A stretch of DNA of 64,000 nt from Chlorella sorokiniana. Its lineage: Eukaryota; Chlorophyta; Trebouxiophyceae; Chlorellales; Chlorellaceae. Below, in pieces: positions 51,302 through 64,000 of the stretch. The position numbers and the translations under genes were made by a program. A model generated the notes under the pieces. It worked only from the letters and a program-made list of their open reading frames with translations, did no database searches and had not been told where the DNA came from. The stretch is taken from NCBI GenBank assembly GCA_025917655.1, contig CP084613.1:2358001-2422000 (forward strand), read 5' to 3'. The stretch's first letter is position 1. Each line of letters starts with the position of its first letter.

Positions 51302-52742
51302 ATGAAGGCTGCGTGTGTGCTGGCGATCGCCCTCGGCGTGGCCCTCAGGCGGGTTGGTGGAGGGGGAGGGGGGCGGGCGGCCGTGCTGCGAGGCGATGTG
51401 CCTGCGTGGCAACCGCCGCTGCAGCTGAGGAAGCCCCTGAAACCCGCCTCCCTACAGCGCGGATGGCCGCAAGCTCATGAGTGGCACCGACTCGGACATC
51501 GATGTGACGGGTGAGGCCCACTCCGGGAGGCTCAGCGGCCCATGCCCAGCCACATGCGGCACCCCCTCAGCGGACGCAGGCCGCTCTTAGCTGCTAGGAG
51601 AAAACATGCGCGCCTCCGTCGAGCTGGATCCCTCTTTGCCTCCCTGCACCTTCTGCAGCCGCGGGAACCGGCGGGTCGGGCCAGAGCGCCAACGTGTGGT
51701 CCATCGCCGCCACTGACGACAACCTGTGAGCCGGCTGGCCCGGCAGGGGCCCGGCGCCCCTGCAGGCGCCACCGCACCCGCCCTCAGCCTGACATGCACG
51801 CCTGCCATGCATGCCTGCCACCCACACCGCCTCGCTTTCGTCCCCGGCAGGGGCTACACCGTGGCCACGGGCATCGGCTCCGCCGCCGGCCAGAACGCCG
51901 TGGCCGCCCTCGACTCCGAGAGCAAGAGCGGCCCCAACAGCGCCAAGCTGAAGCTGGGCGCCGCCGCGCTGGGCGGGCAGGGCAGCCAGTCAGGTGCACT
52001 GGTGGCTGGAGGCACCTCTGCAACGCCGGCAGGCGCCGCTGCCGGCGGGTTTGCTGCCGGCAACGTCCAGGGCAACGGCGTTGTCTTGACGACCGGCAAT
52101 GGTGAGAGGCTGGTGGGCTTTTGGGGGCAGCCGCTGGGTGTGCCCCCTCAGAGCAGACTGCCTGTGTCGCTGCCGGCGAGGGGAAGGCCCGGGTGCCGCC
52201 TGCCCAGCAAGCCCGCCTCCCTCTCCGCGCCGTGGCCTCCCCAGCAGAGAAGGCCACGTCCCTGGCCCCCTGGGAGGTGGTGGTGGCTCAGGGCACGCAG
52301 GCCGGCGCTGCGGTGGGCAAGGACCCCAAGAGCGTGGCGGCGGGCCTGTCGTTTGTGACGGGGCCGGGCGGCGGCGCCACCTCCGTCGGCGCCTCCCAGT
52401 CTCAGGTGCTGCCCACGCTGCCTGGCCACCAGCATGCTCAGCCGGGTTCGACGGGGCTGAAACACTGCCTTGCGGCGGCGGTCAACAGCGCACAAGCTGG
52501 AACGCTGAGCCCCCGCCTGTCCCCTTCCTCTGCCCGCAGAACTCCAACAGCAACGCCGCCGCACAGGCCGACGCAGGCGCTGCCATCCCCGTGGGCCTCC
52601 TCCTGAGGCTCGCCAACGCCAACACCAACGTCAAGACCGCAACCATCCTGAACACTGCCCTGGCCGAGGCCGCCGCGCCGCCGCCAACGGCGCAATCACC
52701 GGCACCAACACGCAGACCGCCACGAACGTGGGCGGCCCCTGA
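51302..52742 (+). CDS. Secreted Gly/Ala/Asn-rich protein, member 2 of divergent pair
   Basis: Not recognised by family. ATG 51302 starts MKAACVLAIALGVAL, a signal peptide. To keep the frame, exon 1 must end CTC AG before gcgggt, a GC-type donor, joining to SADGRKLMSGTDSDIDVTG. Further exons join in phase: AAGTGGSGQSANVWSIAATD, then GYTVATGIGSAAGQNAVAAL with SGPNSAKLKLGAAALGGQGS, then AEKATSLAPWEVVVAQGTQA, then NSNSNAAAQADAGAAIPVGL and NANTNVKTATILNTALAEA. The end reads NGAITGTNTQTATNVGGP with TGA at 52742 after restoring one base near 52675. About 260 residues, low in Cys and charge. Composition, signal peptide and first-intron position match member 1. Confidence 0.62.
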
Positions 52743-52986
52743 GCAACAGTGTCCCCCCCACACACACACACGCGCGGTTGCGGCCCTGCCCATGTCCCCC
52801 GCAGTGCCTCTTGCCAGGCAGCGGGCTCGCTGAGCGGGCGCTGCAAGCGCGCTGCAAGCTGTGCCAAGTCCAGCCAAGGCCGCCGTATCCCTTCCCCCGA
52901 CCACGATTCCTGTCGATACCTCCCGACCGAACTCATTGCACAGCAACTGCCCCCAACAACCTGAGCCCCTGCACAGTTCCACGGAT

Positions 52987-52991
52987 TGTAA
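52987..52991 (+). terminator. TGTAA poly(A) signal candidate (secreted gene 2)
   Basis: TGTAA about 245 bases past the stop at 52742, in the tail-to-tail spacer (52743-53204) before the MYST gene. The rest of that spacer shows nothing. Confidence 0.42.
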
Positions 52992-53204
52992 GAGCACATG
53001 TTTTGGCAGAGAGCCCTGCAGGGGGCCGCTGATGCAAGGGCAGCCAGTGGTGCCGCAGGTGGCAAGGCCGGAGAGCCGGCGCGAGAGGAAGGGCAGCAGG
53101 CGGCAAGGGGCGGCGTAGTGTACAAGTCGGATGCACAAAACTGGGTTTGAGAGGTGCGGCGCGTGCCAGGCGAGCCACGAGGGCTGGGGCCGCGTGCCGC
53201 CACG

Positions 53205-55644
<2,440 letters not shown>

Positions 55645-56683
55645 CACGCGCTTGCCCTTGCCCGCGCCCTGCGCAGGTGCAACGCAACGCTAGAGTTTGA
55701 CGACCAGTGGCAGCCGGCGGCGCCCCCACCGACGGGCGGTGACAGGCGGCAGCAATCGCTGATCATGTACAGACGCTTTGGTAAGCAGCCAGAATGTTAT
55801 CCTTTCTGCAAAAACTCGGGCAGACCTAGCTGTTTGGCGTCCGTCCCGGCAGCAGGGCGCACCTGCGTCACTTTGAGCCCGCCATCATCCACTGGCGGGG
55901 GACTGTGCCCTTTCGAGCTTGCTCTCCGCCTGTCCGCCATGAGCCACGGGCTGCCACCAGCACCGAGCGAATCGGTTGTTCTTTCGGCGCTGTGCGATTG
56001 GAACTCAAGCTTCGAACATTGATGCTATTGGAAACAGCGGGCGTGCAGAAAGCAAACAGGCAGAACAGAAGCGGCAAACAGCATCTGGTGCCACATAAGG
56101 GAGGGAAAAGGAAGGCGCTCCGATCTTAGGCTTTATGATCCTTCCGGCTTTCCTTGCACTTGATGGCGCTCACAAACAGTTACTGCTCCCAGGAGATGGG
56201 AGGGTGCAGACCCATGCCCATTGCTGCACTGTCAGCAACGTTGAATGTGATACCGGCACAACAACACGCTCCAGCACGTCAAAAGAATTACAAATGGGTA
56301 CATGAAGGTAAACAGGACAAATTGGGCAAAATGTCACAATGAGCAACACGTGCCTGTGGCTGGAGCAAAACGGTACGTTGCAAGCGTGCCCCGCCCTGCA
56401 GAGGCGGCGCCAAAATTGACGACGGAGCAAAAGGATGCACATAGCATGTACGGAAGGCATGAGTTGCTGAACAGGCAGGAAGCATAGATTCAAGCTTATG
56501 TGTAAATTGGTCAATGAAATGGAGGGGAGGTTTGACTCTGGGAGGTGATGCGTCTGCTCTGCATGGGGCCGGCCGTTGAGGCCTGCCCTGAATGGCAGGG
56601 CTGCCCTGGCGGGGTGAGGCCTGCAAGGCCAGCCTGTCCCGGTGGCTAGTGGCCAGGCGTGGTGTGTGGGGCTGGGTGCGGGG
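55645..56683. other. Spacer between MYST gene and metallophosphoesterase gene
   Basis: About 1 kb. It holds the MYST promoter side (near 55645-55760) and the 3' UTR of the leftward metallophosphoesterase gene. A minus-strand TGTAA (TTACA at 56288-56292) lies about 395 bases past that gene's stop. The central part is less GC-rich. No gene was recognised. Confidence 0.45.
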
Positions 56684-59600
56684 TCAGCGGGGGGCCCTGC
56701 GCCGCGGCACCAGCAGGTAGTCCACCACCTGCAGCTGGGCCTCCGGGGGCGGCCATGCGCGGCGGGCGCAGCAGGTGGCCCCGCTCCTCCACGGGGACCC
56801 ACCTGGGGGAGGGGGCGGGGAGCGGCGGCGGGGCGGCAAGGTTCTGGAGGCGGGCAGATGTGCAGGCTGGCAGCAAAGTCGGCGCCGACACCCTTGAAGG
56901 TGAGCGCGTGCAGCCGGGCACCGCCCGCCTGCCAGCCAGCCCACCTGCTGGGGAAGCGCGCGCGGTGGGCGGGCGCGTCGCGGTTGCCGCCGCCGTGGGG
57001 CGTGCGCCAGCGCGGGTCCTCGCGCCAGCTGTGCGGCACGCGCTCCAGGGCCAGCCCAAACAGCTCCAGGTCGCCGCCGCGGGTGATGTGCAGGCGCAGG
57101 AAGCCCTTGAAGTGGGGCACCTGCAGCGAGGAGAAGGCCTCGTCGTAGTGGCAGTGGAACCTGGGGGGGAGGGAGAGGCCTTGCAAGTTTGTGTGTGTGT
57201 GTGTGTTTGTGTGCGAGAGGGGGAACACAGTCACAGGCACGGCTGTGTGCCCCCCACACACACACCAGTTGACCGAGATGTAGAGGTAGGCGCCGAAGAG
57301 GAAGCCGACGGCGGGGGTGGCCAGCAGCCAGTAGTAGGCCAGCACGCCCAGGTAGTAGCCCGCGGCCTGCAGGCGCGACACGCCCGCGGCGCCGCCCGCG
57401 GCACACATGGCGGCGCGCCCCACCGCTATCGCCTCGGGCACGTCAAACAGGGCCATGGCCCACTTCAGGGCTGCAGGGGGGGGCGACAGGGGGTGGAGTT
57501 GGGGGCGGGGTGGCAGCGCGCGAACAGCAGGCTGCCGCCCCCAGCCTGCGCAGCCCTGGCCGCCCCGCCGCCTGCTGGCCCTGGCCAGGCGCGCACAGCC
57601 CGGGTGCCCACCGGTGGGGTAGAGGCCGAGGGAGCAGCGGTGCAGCAGGTCCCGCAGGCCCATGGGGTCTGGGAAGTGCTGGGCCTCAAAGCCGCGGTAC
57701 CACTTGTACCTGCAAGACGGGGGCGGGGGCATGTACTGCATCAGGCTCAGGCGGCGGCGCAGCAAGCGCGCCGGGCTGCGGCTGCGGCTGCGGCGGGGCG
57801 GCGAGGCGGGGGTGGGCGCTCACAGGGAGTTGTATCCGTCGCGCCCCACCCCCTCGTGCTTGGCCATCACCTCGATGCCCTGAGTGTGTGAGTGTGGGGT
57901 TGGGTATGAGGGGGGGGGGTACACGTCAGAGCAGGCAGCCGGCAAGGAGGGAGGGGCGCTTGAACCACAGGCAGGGGCTGAGGTGCAGCGCGCCCCCGGC
58001 CGCCGCCTCAACCGCCTCACCAGCTCCAGCAGCAGCAGCAGGCTGAGCGCGGCGGACAGGTGGGCCAGGCAGTGGGCCCGGCGTAGGCCACCTGCGTGGC
58101 CAGCCCGCCCAGCCGCGCCCGCACCGCCAGCGGGCTGCCGTGCAGCTCGGGCGGCGCCGCAGCAGGTGAGGGACGCCTGGGGGAAGGAGGGGTGGGCGGC
58201 AGCACAGCACGCGTGGGAGGCGTGCGGGCGCCGCCGCCAGCGGCCGGTGCGAGCCACCTGTGCTGGCGGGCAGGAGTGCCCCCCACCCCCACCCACCCGG
58301 TATAGCTCCGATGCCGCCGGAGCGGCACAGGCCCAGGAAGCCGGCGAAGAGGGCCAGCAGGGTGGCCAGCGACACATACGAGTCAGAGAAGATGGCGGCG
58401 GCGGCAGCCAGCCCCGCGCGCCCAAACGCCGCCGCCGCCTCCACCAGCGTGTGCGCCTCCAGCACCTCCCCAACCCCGCTGCATCGGGGCAGCACGCTGA
58501 TCTGCGGGCGGCAGCAGCGGTGGGCGAGCTCAGCGGGGTGGGGGTGGCAGGGTGCCGGCAATGGCAAGCAGGGCAGGGTGTGGGGTCCACCCCTCCAGCC
58601 TCCTCCCACCTAGCAGGGCGTAGGCCCCCCCGCTCCCCCTCACCACCAGCAGGTAGTAGATGAGGCCCCCACCACGTCAAACCGGTTGTTGACGGAGCGG
58701 AAGGTCAGGTTGCCGCGGCCCAGGCGCACAGACTGCGGGGAGAGGGGTTGGTTGTGGGGGTTGGTTGGGGTCACAGGCGCCAGCGCAGCGCGGTTGCACC
58801 CCCCCCCCCCCCACCCCCCGCGCCTCACCTGCTGCGGCGTGGGGAAGGCTTGCTCGCAGCGGTACTCGCCGCCGGGGCGCCGCCGCCGCCGCCTCCCACC
58901 CGCGCTGCGCCCCCAGCGAGCCCAGGCTGCTGGAGGAGGGATGGCCGCGCAGGGAGCCGCCGCCGGGCTGCCCCGCCGCCGCCCCCTGTGCGCGGGGATG
59001 AAGGCGGGCCCGGCGGCGGGGTGGTGGTCTGGGCGGAAGCGGGCCTCGCAGAAGACGTGGGTGGGGTGGCAGAAGCCGCCGCCGCCGCCGCACACCACCA
59101 GGTGCTCCGGGTCGCTGAGCTGCCAGGCCGAGGGGGCCGGGGGCGCAGCCGTCGGCCAGGCGGGCGTAGGCTGCCGCCGCCGCCGCCTCGCCGCCACCGC
59201 CTGCCGCATCGGCCTGAGGGTTGCTGGTGCGCACCCGCAGGCCCGGCCACCAGGAGGCGAAGGGTGTGACGCCGCCGTGGGAGGGCGGGGAGCCGCCGGG
59301 AGAGGCGCCCAGGGACTGCCAGCCGTTGGGCAGCGGGGGAGGCCGCTGGGCGCATCGCCGGCGCCCGCCCCTGCCTGCAGGCTGGCTGCGCTGCCCGCGC
59401 CCTTTGGGCATGGTTGCGCCGGGGGCGGCACGTGCTGGCCGGCGGCCAGCTTGCTGGCAGCCGTGGCCGGGTGGCCGCCGCCGCCGCCGCCTGTACCCGC
59501 CGCGTCTGGCCAGCCCAGCAGCTCAGCGCCGCCGTTGAGCGCTGCCGCTGCACCAGGCGGGCTCGCCCCCTGCAGAGACCATGCGGGTGGGGCCCAGCCC

Positions 59601-62600
59601 CGGCGGCGGGCTGGCCGCGCGGGGCGAGGCGCCGCCTGGGCACAGCGCGCCGCTGGGCGCCCGCCGCATGGCCACCTGCGGTGTGGCGGGCTGCGCGCCG
59701 CGGCCGCCGTCGCCGCAGCCGCTGCCCAGGCGGTTGACCAGGCTCTGGTGCAGCTGGGTGGGCGACAGCTGGCGGTGCATGCCGGGTGCGGGGTGGCGGA
59801 GCGCGAGGTGCGGCGGCTGGAGGAGGGCGAGCCGCCGAGGGGGAGGAGCCCAGGGGCGAGCCGCCGGCGGGGGTGGCCAGCTCGGAGGGGGCCAGGCTGG
59901 GGCTCTGCCCGGGGCCGTACTGGCGGAAGCTGTGCCGCATCATGAAGTGAAGGTCGCCTGGGAGGTGTGGCAGGCGGGAGGAGAGGCGGGTGGGGGCAAG
60001 CCTGGTGCTGTGGGGAGGCAGCCGGGGCCAGAGCTTTGCAGCTGGGGGCCAGGTGGCCGGCCACACCCAACAGCAACAGGGGGGCTCAGCAGCGTCGAGT
60101 GAGCGCCCGCCCCCCTCTTGCGCCTCACCTGCCAGCTGCACGCGGGCGCGTCCACGCAGCGGGCCGCGCACCAGCTGCCGCAGGTTGTGGCCCTGGCTGC
60201 GCCCCCAGAACCAGCCCACCAGCCAGTTGGGGCAGTGCTGCACCAGCACCACCTGGTCCTCGGGGCCCACCCGCTCCTCAGCCAGCCGCGCAAAGTAGCT
60301 GCGGGCACAGGGGGGGACACAGCATGTTGACGGCGCGGCCAGCATGCACAGCGCGGCGGGCACACGCGAGGAGGCACCAGCGACGCATGCCAGGCGCAGG
60401 TGGGGCGGTCTGCGCCGCTCGAAGGGTGGAGGCGTGGCCGCGGGGCTGCCTGCCCTCCCCTCCCCTCCACACAGCCAGCCAGCCAGCACCCGCCTGTACT
60501 GGCACATGTCGATGTCGTCCTCCTGCGCAGCGGGCGCAGCAGCCGCGGTCAGCCCGGCGCAGCGGCGCGTGCGGCCGCCACCCCTAGCCCATCCCACCCA
60601 GGCACCCCCTCAGACGGCGCGCTCGCTGGCCAGGCTCGCGGCCCCCCCCCCTTCCTTGACCCCCTCACCAGCGCCAGGTCAAAGCCGAACACCCACCAGC
60701 CATGGGGCAGGTGCAGCGCAAAGTAGCTCTTCTCCTGCAGGCGCAGCGGGGAGGGGGTGGAGCGGGGTGCAGCCAGGCCGGGCAAACAAAGTCGCAGGGC
60801 TGCAGCCAGACGCAAGCCCAGCGCGACACTGGGGCGGCGCGGCTGCAGGGCGGCAGAGCGGGGCGGGCGGCGCTGCTGCTGCGCCTCGCCTGCGGCATGA
60901 GCCAGCCCCCAGCCATCCACGTGCCAGGATGTTTTTCTGGAAGGAGGCCAGGCCGTCCAGGTAGTCGTGGTTGCCCGGCACCGCAAACAGGGTGGGCCCC
61001 TCGTAGCCGCGCAGCGCAGCCTCCTTGGCGCAGCGGCGGCAGGGGCGCTCGGCCTCGGAGCGGCCGCCGTGCCGGCTGCAGCCGCCGCCGCCGCCGCAGC
61101 CACACTGCCCGGCGCAGCCGCCTGCGCTGCGGCAGCCCAGTGCTGGGGGCCCAGGTCCGGCTTGTCCACCACCAGGTGGCCCGGGTGCGCGTGGGCCGGG
61201 CGGGAAAGCGGCGTGGTAGGGCCCAGCCAGCCGCTGCTCAAAGCACTCGTCTGCGTGCGAGGGGGGGGGGGCGCGGCTGGGCGAGGCCGCGCGAGGCAGG
61301 CAGTGCAGGCTTGCAGCCATGCGCCCGCACACCCTGGCCTCGCCTTGCCCCACCAGGCGGCGCTGGGCTGCAGGCGCGTCAGCCACAACGGCCCCGGGGC
61401 CTCTTGCACCAGCCCCCATGCCCCCAAAACCCACCCGAGGGCGTGGGGTAGCAGAGATCGCCGCCATGCACCACCAGGCATGCGCGGGGCAGCGTGCGGC
61501 GCCCTGCGCCCAGCAGCGCCGCGGCGCGCGCCTCGGGGGCACCCAGCCGTGCCCGCCGCCACCAGCTCCGCAGGCACCTCCACCGACAGCTGCGGCGCCG
61601 CCAGGCACCGCGCGATGCTGCAGTGCAGAGGCGCAGGAGCAGGTTGCGGGCAGAGCGGGTGTGAGGGAGCCGCGCAGGCAGCGCCGCGGCAGCAGCCACA
61701 GGCCGGCAGGCGCTTGGGGGTGCCGCGCCGCGCCAGCACACAGCAGTGGGTTGCGGGCGGCTCACGCGTAGGTTGGGTGGCCGCCGTCCCCGTGTCTGCC
61801 ACAAAGTCCCACCACACCTCCTCCCGCCCCGCCAGGTGCTCGTAAGTGAAGCCGTCGCCGCCCGAGGCGGGCGCGCCGGGCCCCGACGGACGCGGCGAGG
61901 TGGCGGCCTGAAACGCGGCGGCAGCGACACGCAGCGGCGCTCGAGCTCCGGTCGTGGTGGGGGGCCCTCAGCACACGTGTGCACACGCTGCCGCCACGCA
62001 CAGGACGTACCGCAGGCATGCAGGGCTGCCCGTGGTAGGCAAGGGCAGGCCCCTATAGAGCTGGGCACCGTGCCCCGGCAAGCACGGCCCCAGCGGCGGC
62101 GCCCCCACCCCCACACCTGCAGCGTGCGCGCGTCAAAGCGGCCCAGGAAGAGTCGCACCGAGATGAGCAGGTCCAGGCTGGTGTTGAGCAGGTCTGCCGA
62201 GGTGCCCGAGTACCAGGGGAACATGGGCATGAAGGAGGGCTGGGGGAGCCGGGGGATGGGCACCCGCGCCTCGGCCGGGCGCCCCACCGCCGCACCCTGG
62301 CGCGTCGCCGGCCTCGCCGGGCTCGCTGGAGGGGGGACGCGCGATCGGCGCCGCAGGCTGAGGTGGCATGGTTGGGAGTGGCGAGGTTGTCGCCCCGCTC
62401 CCGCAGGCCCGGCAGCCGGCAGCCTGTGGCGCGCAGCGCGGCGAGCCCCCGCCGCCGCTCACCCCTGCGCCTGCCCTAGGAAGGCCCAGCCTGCGCGGCC
62501 CACGCCGCTGTCGTCCCGGAAGAGCACGGAGCGGGCGCGGCGCACGGTGGAGGTGGGGCTGTTCAGCAGGTGGCCCACGGAGGACATGGTGCGCAGCAGG

Positions 62601-64000
62601 GCGTCAAAGGAGCCGCGGGCAGCCAGGCTGGACAGCGCGTCGCGCACGGCGGGAGCTGCGCCGCCCTCCCCACCGCCGCCGCCGACCCAGGAGCCCCAGG
62701 GGGCCGCGGCACGCAGGTCGTGCGCGTAGTCGGCGCTGCGGCGACGCTGGTGCCGCCGCAGGCTGCGCTGCCGGCCTGCCAGCTCTGGAGGGGGTAGAAG
62801 ACGCGCACCAGGCGGGGTTGCAGCTCACGCTGCCTCCTACTCCTACTGCCCGCCGAAAGCAGCGCTGGCCCTGGATACTTCCCAGGCAGACTACTAGTGC
62901 GCATACAAACACAGCACAGCCCGGCCACAAGCACCCCCACCCCGGTACCCACCACAACCTACAGAAGCGCTTGCAGCCCCCCCTCCCCCTCACCCCGCCG
63001 CATGTCTGCTGTGTACGCGGCGCGCAGCGTGGCGGCCGCCGCGTAGTCTGCCAGGCAGTTGGCGGCGTACATGAGGAGCAGGGTGACCCACATCGTGAAG
63101 ATGGGGCTCACCAGGTCGTCAGCAGGCACCGGCAGCAGGCCCTGCCGGGTGCGTGGGTGTGTTTCGTGAGTGTGTGTGTGGGGGGGGGGGACCGCCTCAT
63201 GTGAGTGAGCACCAGCGCTCGCGGCAGCAAGGGCCCAGCTCCGCCTGCCGCCCCAGCGCAGCAACAGAACCCCCCGCTTCCCCCAAACCCCCATGCGCCC
63301 CCACCTTGCCGTCCAGCGGGAAGTCGACCTGGATGAAGGAGGCAGCGGCGGCGGCGGGCACGCGCGCGGCGGCGCCCCACCCCAGAGGCGCGTTGCGGGC
63401 GCCGGCCCGCCGTTGACGGCTGCTGTGCGGTTGGCTGCGGCCTCGCCGTAGATGACCCAGCGGGTGAATGCGGAGTGGCTGGAGGCGGAGACGGGGTGCA
63501 GCCACTTGTGGCAGACCGCCTCCTTGAGGCCGCCCGCGTGGGGGTGCGGGGCCGCGGGCGCGTTGCCACAGAAGGAGTAATAGACGGAGCAGGCCACCGC
63601 CAGGTTGACGCTGTTCAGCAGCACGATGCTCCACGCCTGGCGCGCGCCCGCGGTGGGGCTGTGCAAGCGGGCGCAGCAGGCGCAGCGCAACGGCCAGGGC
63701 GTAGGCCGCGTGCAGCGTGCCCAGCGCGGCTAGCGACCCCAGGAAGCAGGCCAGCCACATCGACACGTCGGCCTTGATGTTGATGCCTGGGGGAAAGGGG
63801 AGGGGGATGCAGGGTGTGGCAGCTGCCAGCGGCCCTCAGCTGCAGCGCCCAGCCTTGAGCACAGCCCCACGTGCCCCTCCCGTGCAAGCCGCAGCTGCCC
63901 CACCCATGGACTCCAGCGAGGGCAGGTGGTAGAAAACGGACACCAGCAGCCAAGAGATGTAGATGGTGCTGTAATTGATGTAGCCTCTGTGTGAGGGGTG
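56684..64000 (-). CDS. Large multi-pass membrane metallophosphoesterase, 5' end outside window
   Basis: Calcineurin-like phosphoesterase within a large membrane protein. Runs off the right edge, where YINYSTIYISWLLVSVFYHL encodes a membrane helix. Further helices: SMWLACFLGSLAALGTLHAA, AWSIVLLNSVNLAVACSVYY and TMWVTLLLMYAANCLADYAA. The catalytic part follows: PMFPWYSGTSADLLNTSLDL, EEVWWDFVADTGDGGHPTYA, VVHGGDLCYPTPSG (Asp of GGD), TLFAVPGNHDYLDGLASFQK (GNHD motif), KSYFALHLPHGWWVFGFDLA, EDDIDMCQYR, VVLVQHCPNWLVGWFWG and AGDLHFMMRHS (GDLHH-like). After it come RSVNNRFDVVGGLIYYLLVV, SVNW and other hydrophobic segments, and a C-terminal YRGFEAQHFPDPMGLRDLLH to VVDYLLVPRRRAPR, TGA at 56684. The same motif order occurs in bacterial and protist membrane phosphoesterases; the substrate is unknown. 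Several frame slips fit lost bases. Confidence 0.75.
57191..57206. repeat. (GT)8 microsatellite in an intron
   Basis: Perfect GT repeat in an intron of the metallophosphoesterase gene. Confidence 0.8.
58799..58812. repeat. Poly-C run in an intron
   Basis: Fourteen consecutive C residues next to an acceptor of the metallophosphoesterase gene; the length may be miscalled. Confidence 0.8.

Overview
The window is nuclear DNA of a green alga, most likely a trebouxiophyte of the Chlorella/Micractinium type. The DNA is strongly GC-rich. Genes are split by many short GT-AG introns. The gene set is plant-like: chloroplast GrpE, cystathionine gamma-synthase, TLP18.3/PSB32 and a TAP38/PPH1-type phosphatase sit beside core eukaryotic genes. 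TGTAA motifs lie downstream of several stop codons, as expected for green-algal poly(A) signals. The species cannot be fixed from the sequence alone. I saw no rRNA, tRNA, CRISPR array or recognisable transposon.

Layout, left to right: NAA30 acetyltransferase (-); chloroplast GrpE (+); UDP-N-acetylhexosamine pyrophosphorylase (-); a large multi-Tudor chromatin-type protein (+); two small orphan genes (-, +); queuosine-salvage glycosylase QNG1 (-); the 9 kb CCR4-NOT scaffold NOT1 (-); Ran GTPase (+); a class I methyltransferase (-); APC5 (+); a serine palmitoyltransferase small-subunit candidate (-); TLP18.3/PSB32 (-); a SWIM zinc-finger protein (+); a short zf-met2/4F5-type protein (-); a PPH1-like PP2C (+); cystathionine gamma-synthase (+); mitochondrial ribosomal protein mL54 (-); an ELM2-SANT-like protein (+); a divergent pair of secreted low-complexity proteins (-, +); an Esa1/Tip60-type MYST acetyltransferase (-); and a very large membrane metallophosphoesterase (-) that runs off the right end.

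The genes alternate head-to-head and tail-to-tail with short spacers, so many pairs share a promoter region (for example methyltransferase/APC5, zf-met2/PP2C, and the secreted pair). They are otherwise independent housekeeping functions, not a pathway. Themes are chromatin and mRNA regulation (NAA30, Tudor, NOT1, MYST, ELM2-SANT), cell cycle and nuclear transport (APC5, Ran), and chloroplast maintenance (GrpE, TLP18.3, PPH1-like, CGS).

Two points affect everything. First, at about twenty places a conserved protein changes frame inside an exon, and every case I could resolve is explained by one missing base, mostly in a G or C run. This looks like systematic assembly error, so the genes are probably intact in the organism. 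Second, the most novel-looking locus is the divergent secreted pair at 49201-52742. Its two genes share a signal peptide, a first intron at the same position and phase with an apparent GC-AG donor, and Gly/Ala/Ser/Thr-rich exons.
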